A stretch of DNA of 64,000 nt from Candidatus Thorarchaeota archaeon AB_25 (GCA_001940705.1 MEHG01000002.1:1-64000), one strand, 5' to 3'. Counted from the first letter of the stretch, positions 40,199 to 50,105 are shown. Translations and numbers: made by a program. The notes: generated by a model not told the origin, from the sequence alone.

Positions 40199-41878
40199 TT
40201 ACTTAAGCCAATCCATGTTCCTGGGAATGAAAATCTCGAAAGCTACCAAAGGATAACCAATACCGAAATTCGAGAGTATCTTAGGAGAGACCTCACCAAA
40301 CGTCCCCCATTTGTTACCATCAACTATGATACTTGCAGACCTGCCCTCTATGTAATCTAAGTTCTTCTCTGACTCGAAAGTAAAGCGCTCTTCAAGTCCA
40401 AGGTTTCGTAACAGGAATCCAATCTCTGACATGAGTTTAGTGATGTTAACTTTGACATCGGTTTCCAGACCACAAATAGAGGGAACCTGGTCAACACGTG
40501 TTTCTTTGGACTCATCAGGAATTACCACGTCTCCGACCTCGAAGATCTTCTGTGGATAGTCTGCATGCTGATTCTGTGAGGTGAAATCAAGAAGAATCGG
40601 CAAAAGCGAATTTCTGAGTACAGAGTAGTTTCGACTCTTTGGATTCTCAGTGGTCATCACAGGTCGGTCTCGAAGCACTTTGTCATTAAGTAAATCAGGA
40701 GATGTCATTATGTAGCTCATGACTTCGTGATAGCCCAAACCCACCATGAGGTCTCTTACCTTGTTCTTGATTCTGGTCACTGGATTGATCTTCCCCGTGG
40801 TCATTGTCTGTGGCATTGCTGGTTCCAGATTATCAAATCCATATCCAATGGCAATGTCCTCCATGATGTCAACAGGATGAAGAATGTCCATCCGGAACTT
40901 GGGAATAAGGACTTGTATCTGCTTTGTCTTCACGACCTTTGCTCCATAGCCTATTCTCCCCAGAGCTTGGATTATCTCGTCCTCTGTCAAATCAAGTCCA
41001 ATTAACGCAATGATGTCCTCGATTTTGAGTGTCATCTTTTCAGGATTGAAATCTGGAGTCTCATCTGTAGAACCATCCGGGTAGACCACAGTCATCGACT
41101 CAATCTTTCCTCCCCTTTCTGCAAGAGATGCTGTTATGATGTTTAGGGCTTGATGGACTGTGGGAAGATGGGTCCCTGTAACCTCTACAAAGAGGTTCTT
41201 GGTTTCTGTGGTCATGCGACCAAGGCTGTTGCTATTGATGATTGGTGGAAGACTCAATACCTGATTGCTTGAGTCGTAAAGCAGTGGCCATTTCTTGTGC
41301 CTCTTAATGATTGGTCCAAATTCGACTCCCTTTTCGTGATCAGTCAAAATTGTTGGGCCATCCATCTCGACCTCAAAACCTAATGGTACGAACTTGATTT
41401 TCTCAGGAGTCTGGGGTCCATAGATAATTGGGAACTTAAGGTCATCATAGACGTAGAGACCTATGCTAGCCTTGCTTCTGTTCCTTCCATGTGTTGATGT
41501 AAGTGCATCCTGCAGGTGCATATACTCCTTGATCAACTCATCATCCGCTGGGATGCCTTTGATGATTGAACAACAAATGAATGGTCTGATTTTGCTAAGA
41601 CCTGGTTTTACGATGATCTGTTTTCCAGACTTTTTCACAGTATAGTTCTTCAATCCAGAGTCAAGACCTATAAATGACCTGACAGCTCGTGCTATCCCCT
41701 CGGTGGACAACATATCTTGACGGTCTGGATTCACCTCTATCTCGATGATGTTCCCCTCAATCTTCTCAACCTCTGCTTTTATCAGAAAGAGCATGTCCTC
41801 TAGTTGCTCAAGGGTCAGTTTCTTTCCAATCAGAGAAAGAAGGTCATCGATTCTACATTCTACGATCATAGCTTTCAC
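40199..41878 (-). CDS. pheT: Phenylalanine-tRNA ligase subunit beta (archaeal type)
   Basis: IEIEVNPDRQDMLSTEGIARAVRSFIGL; VDIMEDIAIGYGFDNLEPAMP; overlaps pheS. Confidence 0.95.
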   Translation of the reverse strand: MKAMIVECRIDDLLSLIGKKLTLEQLEDMLFLIKAEVEKIEGNIIEIEVNPDRQDMLSTEGIARAVRSFIGLDSGLKNYTVKKSGKQIIVKPGLSKIRPFICCSIIKGIPADDELIKEYMHLQDALTSTHGRNRSKASIGLYVYDDLKFPIIYGPQTPEKIKFVPLGFEVEMDGPTILTDHEKGVEFGPIIKRHKKWPLLYDSSNQVLSLPPIINSNSLGRMTTETKNLFVEVTGTHLPTVHQALNIITASLAERGGKIESMTVVYPDGSTDETPDFNPEKMTLKIEDIIALIGLDLTEDEIIQALGRIGYGAKVVKTKQIQVLIPKFRMDILHPVDIMEDIAIGYGFDNLEPAMPQTMTTGKINPVTRIKNKVRDLMVGLGYHEVMSYIMTSPDLLNDKVLRDRPVMTTENPKSRNYSVLRNSLLPILLDFTSQNQHADYPQKIFEVGDVVIPDESKETRVDQVPSICGLETDVKVNITKLMSEIGFLLRNLGLEERFTFESEKNLDYIEGRSASIIVDGNKWGTFGEVSPKILSNFGIGYPLVAFEIFIPRNMDWLK

Positions 41879-43386
41879 CTACTCACGAAATGGCTCCTCC
41901 TAAGCCAATTCAGATCTCGCGAGAAGAGATCTCTGATGTCATTGATACCCATTGCTGCCATGTAGAGCCTTCCAGATCCAATCCCCCAAGCGAGGACTGG
42001 CTCCTTTATTCCAAGGGGCTGCGTGACCTCTGGTCTGAAGATTCCTGAACCCCCAAGTTCAATCCACCCAAGTTTTTCGTGTTTGCCGAAGGTTTCAACA
42101 CTCGGTTCCGTGAAAGGGAACTGTCCAGGTTTGAACTTGAGTTTCTCAATACCCACTGCCTTGCATATTGATGTGAGGTATCCTAGCAGGTCTCTTAGGC
42201 TCAATCCTTTGTCCATGATGATTCCTTCACACTGATTGAACTCCTGTGCATGTGTTGCACTGAGTGTTTCTGACCTGAAGTTTCGATCAATGATAAACAT
42301 CTTCTGAGGCCCTTCACGATGTTCATAGAGGTACCTCATTGATACTGGAGTTGTGTGTGGACGAAGACAGAGTCTGGTTGCTATCTCTTCACTATATGGC
42401 CAATCCCATCCCTTTGATCCTGTGTCACCACCGTTCTCATGGACTGCCCTCACTGCCTTGAAGTACTTCCTATCCGTAATATGTCCATGATCATAAGGAG
42501 ATGCAACTCGGAATTGATCCTGTACTTCTCTTGAAACATGATCTTGAGGTACGAACAGGGTGTCATGGCCCCAGAACTCCGTTTCTACATAAGGTCCAAA
42601 CCATTCTGTGAAGCCTAAACCCACCATAATCTCTCTGAGCCAGTCATTGAACTCTGCGTATGGATGCTTTTTTCCATAGTTAGCGTATGCTGGTACGATG
42701 CCTACATTGTAAGGTCTGAATGACTCTTCCTTCCAAGCACCACTTGCAAGTATCTCTGGAGTAAGGTCTCCAATGCCCTTCACACCCATAGATACTAGTC
42801 GGTCTATTTCTCCGATCTTAGTTCCAACAATTTCAGCTTCGAACTTCTTTGTGATTATCTCAGAGACCAGTTTCCTTTCAAGAGCTTGGTTCAGAGAATC
42901 GGTATGTGTCGAAGATACTGACTCTTTTCCTGAAAAGAGTTGTGAGAGCACATCCAACACGTCAGATTCAGGTGATTCAACCAGAGAACGTAGCACTGTC
43001 GCTCCATCATCTTTGGATATCTCTAACCATCCATTTTTTCGAGCCCAATTCATGGCGATGCCCTTGGTCTTTGGATTAAGTCCTGAATGAGCAACAGCAT
43101 CATCAAAGAAGGCCTTGCCACCAAGATCCTTCACCCCATTAAAGAGTCGGACCTCGGGAAGTCCAGAATCAACATATTCCAGTCCTTCATCAGTAAGTGA
43201 ATGCGACACAATCTCTCGAGTATGAATCTGTACTAGACTCCTACTTGCCAGTGAGTTGAGAATTGAGATTACTCGTTCTTCACCCTGATTGAGATTATTT
43301 GCAAGCTGTGAAGCTGGAACGCGCTGACCTAGGTTCATTAGTTCTCTGAGTACGGTTCTCTCTCCTTTAGTCAACTGTTCGCTCAT
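41875..43386 (-). CDS. pheS: Phenylalanine-tRNA ligase subunit alpha (archaeal type)
   Basis: wHTH N-terminus; FRSETLSATHAQEFNQCEGIIMDKGLSLRDLLG; KFKPGQFPFTEPSVE. Confidence 0.95.
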   Translation of the reverse strand: MSEQLTKGERTVLRELMNLGQRVPASQLANNLNQGEERVISILNSLASRSLVQIHTREIVSHSLTDEGLEYVDSGLPEVRLFNGVKDLGGKAFFDDAVAHSGLNPKTKGIAMNWARKNGWLEISKDDGATVLRSLVESPESDVLDVLSQLFSGKESVSSTHTDSLNQALERKLVSEIITKKFEAEIVGTKIGEIDRLVSMGVKGIGDLTPEILASGAWKEESFRPYNVGIVPAYANYGKKHPYAEFNDWLREIMVGLGFTEWFGPYVETEFWGHDTLFVPQDHVSREVQDQFRVASPYDHGHITDRKYFKAVRAVHENGGDTGSKGWDWPYSEEIATRLCLRPHTTPVSMRYLYEHREGPQKMFIIDRNFRSETLSATHAQEFNQCEGIIMDKGLSLRDLLGYLTSICKAVGIEKLKFKPGQFPFTEPSVETFGKHEKLGWIELGGSGIFRPEVTQPLGIKEPVLAWGIGSGRLYMAAMGINDIRDLFSRDLNWLRRSHFVSR

Positions 43387-43692
43387 GTGTCAATCAAAAC
43401 TCCTACGTTTAGATTCAATAGGGACAGACACGCCGCATTACTTCTGTTTTGGTACAATGAGTTACCCCCTATGGGGTGAGTGTAAATTGGCGGTTATCCA
43501 TCCGTCCTTCACCTGTTTGAACCTGAAACAACGAGTTCACCTTTTTAATCTGTCGCCAAAAACCTGTTTTTATGGATGAAGAGAGCCAACTTGGGTGGCA
43601 TGTCGCAATGTTAAAATACGCTCACTCGGGATTCTCAGTCGGCAGGTATAAACCGCCTCTGATTTTGATGAAATCAGTAAAACCGTAATAGA

Positions 43693-44787
43693 ATGAAGGT
43701 GAAGAACATGTCCGCAGAGAGACACAAGCTCCGGCGAAAGGTAGAGCAGCTCAAGGCTTACCAAGGACGCCACAGTTCGTTCACCACTATTTACGTTCCT
43801 CCCTCTAAGAACCTCACCGATGTCATCAGCTTCGTAAAGTCAGAGCTTGCGGGTGCGGAGAATATCAAGAGTAAGGCAAACCGAAAGCATGTTTCGGACA
43901 ACCTCACAGCAATACTTAGTGAACTCACAAAGATTGATGGGCTTCCTGATAATGGCTTAGCATTCTTCTACGGTGTTGAGGAAGAAGGTGGTACCGAGAG
44001 GGAGATTCGAGAATTAGTAGTCCCACCCATACCGATCTCTCAGTTCATCTATCTCTGTGGGCGAGAGTTTGTCACTGAAGAACTTGAGAACATGACGAAA
44101 CCCAAGAGTCTGGTTGTAATCGTTCTGATTGAAGGTGGAAAAGTAACCGTCGGATATCTCCGGGGAAAGCACATGGAGCTAATTCGTGATGAGGACTTCT
44201 ACATCATTGGAAAGACACGAGCTGGAGGTCAATCAGCAAAGAGATACATGCGACTCCGTGAGGAGAAGATGATGGAGTTCTTCAAATTTGTGGGCCGATT
44301 ACTCAATACACTCCTGCTTGATGATCTCGAGAACGTTGATGCAATTGTCCTGGGAGGGAATACAATCCGTGCCCAAGAGTTCCTGGAGAAGGGTGATCTT
44401 GACTATAGACTCCGCGAGAAGGTTGCAGAGACTATCATCCCTGTGAGCATAATCGACGAGACCGGTCTCTACCAAGCCATGAAGGAAGCATCACGGGTTC
44501 TTCGTGAGACTGAGATCTATGCTGAACGACAGGCTTGGGACAGTTTCATAGAAGACTTGATGAAAGGTCTAAACACTGTGACTTATGGTAAGAAAGAAGT
44601 CATGGATGCAATGCGTGAAGGACGAGTGGATACTATAATGGTGCTCGAAGATCTCTCTGATCAGATGGATGAGCTCTATGACGAAGTAACCGCATATGGT
44701 AGCAAGTTGATGGTTTTCTCAAACCAGACTGAATCAGGAGCACAACTGAAGTCATTTGGCGGAATGGCTGCTCGTTTACGATGGTAG
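43693..44787 (+). CDS. prf1: Peptide chain release factor aRF1
   Basis: NIKS (GAENIKSKANRKHV), YLCGREF, GGQ (GKTRAGGQSAKRY), FGGMAARLRW. Confidence 0.95.
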   Translation: MKVKNMSAERHKLRRKVEQLKAYQGRHSSFTTIYVPPSKNLTDVISFVKSELAGAENIKSKANRKHVSDNLTAILSELTKIDGLPDNGLAFFYGVEEEGGTEREIRELVVPPIPISQFIYLCGREFVTEELENMTKPKSLVVIVLIEGGKVTVGYLRGKHMELIRDEDFYIIGKTRAGGQSAKRYMRLREEKMMEFFKFVGRLLNTLLLDDLENVDAIVLGGNTIRAQEFLEKGDLDYRLREKVAETIIPVSIIDETGLYQAMKEASRVLRETEIYAERQAWDSFIEDLMKGLNTVTYGKKEVMDAMREGRVDTIMVLEDLSDQMDELYDEVTAYGSKLMVFSNQTESGAQLKSFGGMAARLRW

Positions 44788-44802
44788 TAAAATAATGCGA
44801 TT

Positions 44803-45219
44803 CTACCCTCTGGGTGGTCGAGGTAATCCCTTCATTGTTTCAATATCTTCAATCCACTTTGTCAACTCGTTGTTGATTCCATTTATGTATTCCAAGAGGA
44901 CCTGTTGATATTTTCGTAAATGCTGCTGCTCTAGTTTCTTCGACTTCGTAAGGAAATCTTTTGACCGTCTTGGAAAACCAGTTGACCAACGTCGAAGATT
45001 GAGCTCAGCCTTTCGATCCTCAAGTACCTTTTTGGCCAAGCGAATAGTGCGACGTTTAGTAAGGAGGTCTTCAAGCAACTTTTGTAGTGTAATTGTGGCT
45101 GCAACAAGCTCCTTTGCATCGAATTTTGTATCCTGATTTCGTGCGGTGTAGTAGACACGCTTGAGGTCTCTTTTAGCTGTCATCACATGTGTCAGGAGTC
45201 TTGTCAATGAATGAACCAT
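44803..45219 (-). CDS. Basic coiled-coil protein of unknown function
   Basis: Long helical Lys/Arg/Leu-rich ORF with no recognised domain. Confidence 0.5.
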   Translation of the reverse strand: MVHSLTRLLTHVMTAKRDLKRVYYTARNQDTKFDAKELVAATITLQKLLEDLLTKRRTIRLAKKVLEDRKAELNLRRWSTGFPRRSKDFLTKSKKLEQQHLRKYQQVLLEYINGINNELTKWIEDIETMKGLPRPPRG

Positions 45220-45283
45220 GGTATCTTTGTGTTGAGTCTATGACGTAAAAAGGTCTGTGTTGCTGTATCCTTCGTTGTCCTCG

Positions 45284-45943
45284 TCAGACTAGGGAGTAAT
45301 TACATCTGTCCTTGCTATACGGACAAACTCTGCAGTTACGTTGTTCCTGAGTAGGTCTAGGCCGTTTTCCATTGTACCAGACTTCATCCAGTCTTCCTAA
45401 CTTTCTGAGCACATTCTTTGGTTTGAATCGAGTCACGTATGTTTTACCACCACTACATCGCCAACATTCTTTGGTTGATTTCTTGTCAAGGCATCTTTTT
45501 GCCTTATCTTGTAAACAGTAGACCGTTACAAGCCTTGTTGATGAACATGAAATACCACTCTCAAGAAGTGCCAGTGCATAGAGACCTGATTGAAAGACAT
45601 CCTCTGGATTTGCCTGTTTTGGCAGATGCTTCAAAGGAAACTTGTACTCAATGACAAGGTCCAATATCGGTGTTTTTTCATGGTGGAGAATCGCTCCATC
45701 AAGTCTTCCAACAAACCTGTGACCTAAGGACCTAACGTTCTCTTCGGAGAAGAAGTAAAACTGATTGACCTTCCATCGATTAGGCCTCTCCTTGAGAAAT
45801 TCTGATAAGCTCCATGGAGCTGGAATCGCTCGCCTCATCTTCATTCCAGTTGTAGCAAAACCTGTTCTTGGCTGTAGTGCAAGAAGAAGAATAACTCCAG
45901 CGATGAACACTACCATCATGATCAGACTAGCCAAACCACTCAT
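45284..45943 (-). CDS. Membrane-anchored PD-(D/E)XK nuclease, C-terminal half (Cas4-like) with Cys cluster
   Basis: ATG at 45943; N-terminal TM (MSGLASLIMMVVFIAGVILLLAL), FVGRLDGAILHHEKTPILDLVIEYKFP, C-terminal CRVCPYSKDRC. Confidence 0.65.
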   Translation of the reverse strand: MSGLASLIMMVVFIAGVILLLALQPRTGFATTGMKMRRAIPAPWSLSEFLKERPNRWKVNQFYFFSEENVRSLGHRFVGRLDGAILHHEKTPILDLVIEYKFPLKHLPKQANPEDVFQSGLYALALLESGISCSSTRLVTVYCLQDKAKRCLDKKSTKECWRCSGGKTYVTRFKPKNVLRKLGRLDEVWYNGKRPRPTQEQRNCRVCPYSKDRCNYSLV

Positions 45944-45947
45944 CCAA

Positions 45948-46217
45948 TCACCACAAAATCCACAAGACCCCTGCAATCAGGGTCAGGATTATTATCAGCA
46001 TGGGTGCAATCCGGCTCTCTGTCTTCCCTGTATATTGACTATCTGATTGGATTGACACACGCCGATGCAACTCTGTCCCAGTGACACTAGCTGGAGAGTG
46101 TGAATCTCCAAATTTGTGCCTGAGATGCAGTCGATACTCGCACTGGAACTGTGTTCTCAATTCCGATACTTCACGCATCTTGTGAAATGGTTCTTTTTCA
46201 GCCTCGGTCAGTCTCAT
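45948..46217 (-). CDS. Cas4-like N-terminal half with C-terminal TM
   Basis: VSELRTQFQCEYRLHLRHKFGDSHSPASVTGTELHRRV resembles the Cas4/RecB-like N-terminal Cys/GxxxH region; TM PMLIIILTLIAGVLWILW. Confidence 0.55.
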   Translation of the reverse strand: MRLTEAEKEPFHKMREVSELRTQFQCEYRLHLRHKFGDSHSPASVTGTELHRRVSIQSDSQYTGKTESRIAPMLIIILTLIAGVLWILW

Positions 46218-46345
46218 TACATGTCAGAGTAGTGTTTCTGACAATACTACAAAAGGGCCACACATCAGACCAAACAGTAGAGATTCACTTATATTCAACT
46301 CTTACAATTTACATCATCAGGATTTCGCTACGGAGACAAATACTG

Positions 46346-46768
46346 ATGGCAGACGAAACCTATGAAGGCGCAACCGCCGGAAAAGTACTAGTTTTTGATG
46401 CAAGTGAGACCGTAAAATTCCCAACTGCCTTCAAAAACGCCATGGGAACAGGTCAAGGTCTAATGGTGCTAGTGCACAAAGACCGACTCATTAAGATATT
46501 TCCTCTCGAGAGCGACGAAGTATTGTTTCTCAGTCTCGAGATTGGAAAACTCACAAATGACTTCTTGACCAAACTATCTCAAATATTCAAGAAGGCAGGT
46601 CTCGTTGATCTCCTATTTTCAACGGGTGTGTGTCTCCGAGGAACAAGATGTTTCTACGAGTGCTACTTTAACCCCGGACAACTCAGCTCAGACCTTACAG
46701 ACCTGGAGAGCTCACTCAAGGTTCTGGATGGAGTTCAAAGAGTTGTTGTTGAAAAGGTGTCAGTTTGA
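46346..46768 (+). CDS. ACT-like fold protein of unknown function
   Basis: Start at MADETYEGATAGK; C-terminal TGVCLRGTRCFYECYFNP...LKVLDGVQRVVVEKV resembles an ACT pattern. Confidence 0.45.
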   Translation: MADETYEGATAGKVLVFDASETVKFPTAFKNAMGTGQGLMVLVHKDRLIKIFPLESDEVLFLSLEIGKLTNDFLTKLSQIFKKAGLVDLLFSTGVCLRGTRCFYECYFNPGQLSSDLTDLESSLKVLDGVQRVVVEKVSV

Positions 46769-46804
46769 TCTAGAAAATCAAGCAGTAGCATTGGTGCCCT
46801 TGAC

Positions 46805-47494
46805 ATGCAGAATATTTTCCAATTCATAACAGACATGATTAGTCAGGGGTATGTTGGTCTCTTCATCATCTGCTTTGCTATCAACATGATTCCATTTCTC
46901 AGTCCTAGTAATATGGTCCTTGCTGGAGCTGCAGTATTGACCTTCTCAATCTTAGGACCTGTTGGAATAACAGAGGCACTCCTCATAGGAATAATCGTGG
47001 CAATAACTGCCACACTTGCAAAGTTGATTCATTTCTATGTTGTCAGAGGGTCAAGAGTAGTTCTCTCTGAGGAGCGACTGAAATCTCTAGATTCAGAAAA
47101 GCAGCGTGTTGAGAAATGGGGGGCGCTTGCACTGTTCATTGCAGCAGCTTCACCAGTCCCAGATGATCCTTTGATAGTCTATGTTGGCCTCACGAAATAT
47201 AACACTGCTAAGTTCATAATCAGCTATTTCACAGGAAAAGTAGCTGTGACAATCGCTGGAGCAGTCATTGCTCTTTTCGGACTCACTTTGGGAGGAGGAT
47301 TCTTTGAGTCAATGCCTATTGTTGTAGCATCAATCGCCCTAACTGTTATTATTACAGGGATTCTATTCAAACGAAAGACTGAGGGACAAGAGTCTGATAT
47401 GCTCCAAGATATTCTTGAAGATGAGTTAATCCATGACGAAGAGTCTTTGAACACGAGAAATGATGATGAAAAAACCGATTCTGAGGATTATTGA
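46805..47494 (+). CDS. VTT/DedA (SNARE-associated Golgi)-like membrane protein
   Basis: KWGALALFIAAASPVPDDPLIVYVGLTKYNTAKFIISYFTGKV. Confidence 0.7.
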   Translation: MQNIFQFITDMISQGYVGLFIICFAINMIPFLSPSNMVLAGAAVLTFSILGPVGITEALLIGIIVAITATLAKLIHFYVVRGSRVVLSEERLKSLDSEKQRVEKWGALALFIAAASPVPDDPLIVYVGLTKYNTAKFIISYFTGKVAVTIAGAVIALFGLTLGGGFFESMPIVVASIALTVIITGILFKRKTEGQESDMLQDILEDELIHDEESLNTRNDDEKTDSEDY

Positions 47495-47543
47495 CTAGTA
47501 CGGAATTCTTAAGAGGCAACCAAAGAGATTCTATTTTGTTTAG

Positions 47544-47948
47544 GTGACAATTTTGACCAGTACAAGTCTAGCAGAAGTGAAATGCACAAAATGCAAGAAG
47601 GTCTATGAAACAGATGTAGTGGATCATATCGATTTGTCTGAAGACCGAGATTTGATCAATGCGTTGAAAACTGGCAAAGCAAATCGAGTTCAATGTCCTA
47701 AGTGCAAGAAAGTGATGTACTTGAATAGGAGCATCGTCGTGAACTTCGAACCTGAGAATAGAATTGTTGTCTTCGATCCAGCAGCCCGAACTAAAGCTGC
47801 TAAAGAGGATTTCATACAAGATTTTCATAGTGTCATTTCTTTCAATGAAACCCTCAGTGAGATTGGTGAGGAAACTGAATTCCTCGTCATTAGCAAAATT
47901 GACAAGCTTAAAACTATGCTTGACGACTATCTCAAAGCATACAAGTAG
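47544..47948 (+). CDS. CpXC-like zinc ribbon protein
   Basis: VKCTKCKKVYETDV...VQCPKCKKVMYLNRSIVVNFEPENRIVVFDP. Confidence 0.65.
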   Translation: MTILTSTSLAEVKCTKCKKVYETDVVDHIDLSEDRDLINALKTGKANRVQCPKCKKVMYLNRSIVVNFEPENRIVVFDPAARTKAAKEDFIQDFHSVISFNETLSEIGEETEFLVISKIDKLKTMLDDYLKAYK

Positions 47949-47952
47949 TTCC

Positions 47953-49029
47953 CTAGAGTCTTCGTTTTCCTAGAAGGAACTCCTCCACCCATCTCTCAGC
48001 TCTGTACATTGTTGTGGGTGTTGGAGGCATTTTGAAGCCATATGCTGAGATCGATTCCAGAGACCCACTAAGACCTCTCTTTAGAGCGAGCTTTGTTCCT
48101 CTGATTGTATCCATGAGAATTGGACCCGCATTTGGACCGTCTGTGACTTCCATTCTGATATCAATCTTGATTGGTGCACCGCCAAACTGGCGACCGTTTA
48201 TATAGAAGAATGAATCCCGGCTATTGTCCATAAAGGAAACGAAATCGCTTGATCCAGCAACGAGTGGTGCATCATATGGAAGATCTTGACTGATTGCCTC
48301 GCTCTTCACCCCTCTCTTCCTCATCCTTCCTCTGTAGTGGGAATCGAGCGACTCAGCCCCACCACCAATATCGAGCTGGTAGCTCTTGTCTACATGGACA
48401 CCTCTTGATACTAAGAGCTGGAGGATGCTGCGATGAAGTACTGTAGAGCCCAGCTGGTCTTGAATGTCATCTCCAACTAATGGAAGACCTTTCTCTTCGA
48501 ATTTCTTACTCCATTCAAGATCTGATGCAATAGGAATCGGGGCACCATTGATGAAAGCACAACCAGCTTCGAGAGCTACGTTCGCATAGTACTTGGTAGC
48601 TTCTTCTGCTGAACCGGGAATAAGGTTGATGAGGATCTCTGCTTTTGAATCCTTGAGAACTTTCACCACATCGGCATCTTTGACTGTTGAAACAGTGACA
48701 AGCGCTTTGAGCATGTCATCAACACCATCAAGTGCAGGTCCCTTCATTACTTCAACACCTGTCTTCGGAACGCTGGCAAAAGCCATCACGTTGTTTGGTT
48801 TGGCAAAAATGGCCTCTGAAAGATCAAAGCCTACCTTGGTGTTAGCAACATCAAAGGCTGCAACAAACTGGATGTCCTTGATGTGAAAACCTGCAAAGTC
48901 CGGATGTCCGAGCCCGATATTCTCACTATCTGCTCTGGCTTCTTTGTAGAATTCAACACCTTGCACAAGTGCGCTTGCGCAGTTGCCTACTCCAACAATA
49001 GCGACCTTTATTCCGTTCAAATATGTCAC
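47953..49029 (-). CDS. Myo-inositol-1-phosphate synthase
   Basis: VAIVGVGNCASALVQGVEFYK; VGDDIQDQLGSTVLHRSI; NSRDSFFYINGRQFGGAPIKIDIRMEV. Confidence 0.93.
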   Translation of the reverse strand: MTYLNGIKVAIVGVGNCASALVQGVEFYKEARADSENIGLGHPDFAGFHIKDIQFVAAFDVANTKVGFDLSEAIFAKPNNVMAFASVPKTGVEVMKGPALDGVDDMLKALVTVSTVKDADVVKVLKDSKAEILINLIPGSAEEATKYYANVALEAGCAFINGAPIPIASDLEWSKKFEEKGLPLVGDDIQDQLGSTVLHRSILQLLVSRGVHVDKSYQLDIGGGAESLDSHYRGRMRKRGVKSEAISQDLPYDAPLVAGSSDFVSFMDNSRDSFFYINGRQFGGAPIKIDIRMEVTDGPNAGPILMDTIRGTKLALKRGLSGSLESISAYGFKMPPTPTTMYRAERWVEEFLLGKRRL

Positions 49030-49136
49030 CTCTGGCTCTATTCCTGCAAAATCCGGTGAATTTCTTATAAGTTATTCTATGAGTATAGAATAGTTGCATA
49101 CTCAGAACACTTATGTTGGTATGTTGCGTACAGTAT

Positions 49137-49389
49137 GGTGGACGATTGGTCGGATGCCCCGTTGCTCCAAGCATCGTCGATAAGTCGTGGGAACGATGCG
49201 ACACATTTGTAATGGCGTATACGAATATCCTTCTGCAGGGAAATTCGGATCTCTCACCCCCGAGGGTTCAGAGAAGTGTCTTAGCAATGTGTGCACTGGA
49301 GCGCCACTCATGTTCAAAATAACAAAAGAGGGTGGACCTCGAGCCCGCAAAATCGGGCACCAAGTCTTAGGTGTCCACCATCGTCCACC
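49137..49389 (+). ncRNA. Structured non-coding RNA candidate, family not identified
   Basis: 5' GGTGGACGAT pairs perfectly with 3' ATCGTCCACC (10 bp); nested GGTGGAC/GTCCACC, GCCCG/CGGGC, ACCC-CCGA-GGGT, GCATCGT/ACGATGC helices; T-rich TTTTCTGTGATTTTC follows; no convincing ORF. Confidence 0.6.
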
Positions 49390-49565
49390 TTTTCTGTGAT
49401 TTTCAAGGTTTAGCTAAGAGTTTAAAGGGAAATGTACTACCACGAAGGATAGCAGTGCCCTCAAACATTAGTTGAATCACAAGCTCCAGAGTTCCAGGCA
49501 CAGCTTTGCGATCCCTGAGGAAGATTCTACTTTTGAAGACCTGCAAATCAAAGACGTGAGAGATT

Positions 49566-50039
49566 ATGGGATATCAAGAGAGAGAGCCAATTGAGGCTCA
49601 GATTTCAGAACTGAAACCGAGAATGAAGAGTGTGAACATTTCGTTCAAGGTCATCGAAAAAGGCGAAGTCAGGGAAGTGACATCCAGAGCTGACGGAGAA
49701 CAGCACCGCGTATGCGACACAGTTGTTGGTGATAGCACTGGTCTTGTGACCGTCCCACTTTGGGATGCCGCGATTGATGAAGTCGTGGATGAAAAGACCT
49801 ATCGTCTTGAGAATGGTTATACTACTCTCTTCCAAGGACACCTCCGGCTCAACATAGGCCGATATGGCACGCTGAAGGAGGCCGAGGAAGCCATTGAAGA
49901 AGTCAACAATGAAGTTGATATGAGCGCCGAAGAGCACGAGCGCCGACCAAGATATGGTGGTGGCGGAGGCGGCCGAGGTGGCGGTAGAGACCGTCGTGGT
50001 GGCGGTGGTGGATACCGCGATAGGGACGGCGGCTACTAG
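49566..50039 (+). CDS. OB-fold single-stranded nucleic acid-binding protein (SOSS-B/RPA-like) with RGG-type tail
   Basis: VNISFKVIEKGEVREVTSRADGEQHRVCDTVVGDSTGLVTVPLWDAAID; tail GGGGGGRGGGRDRRGGGGGYRDRDGGY. Confidence 0.88.
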   Translation: MGYQEREPIEAQISELKPRMKSVNISFKVIEKGEVREVTSRADGEQHRVCDTVVGDSTGLVTVPLWDAAIDEVVDEKTYRLENGYTTLFQGHLRLNIGRYGTLKEAEEAIEEVNNEVDMSAEEHERRPRYGGGGGGRGGGRDRRGGGGGYRDRDGGY

Positions 50040-50069
50040 TTCAAATTCATAATCAATCAATTATGGCTG

Positions 50070-50088
50070 ACGCTACTTCGTGTAGCGT
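50070..50088. terminator. Bidirectional terminator hairpin
   Basis: ACGCTAC-TTCGT-GTAGCGT between convergent genes; T-rich flank. Confidence 0.6.
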
Positions 50089-50105
50089 TTGCCCATCTTC
50101 TTTTT

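Noticed and set aside
49113-49399. Overlapping ORFs (49113-49322 +, 49187-49399 +, 49111-49350 -) in the ncRNA locus
   Set aside because: Multiple overlapping frames with atypical composition; helical complementarity explains the region better than coding
49605-50060. Minus-strand 151-aa ORF with Thr/Ser/Ala repeats
   Set aside because: Antisense of the OB-fold/RGG gene
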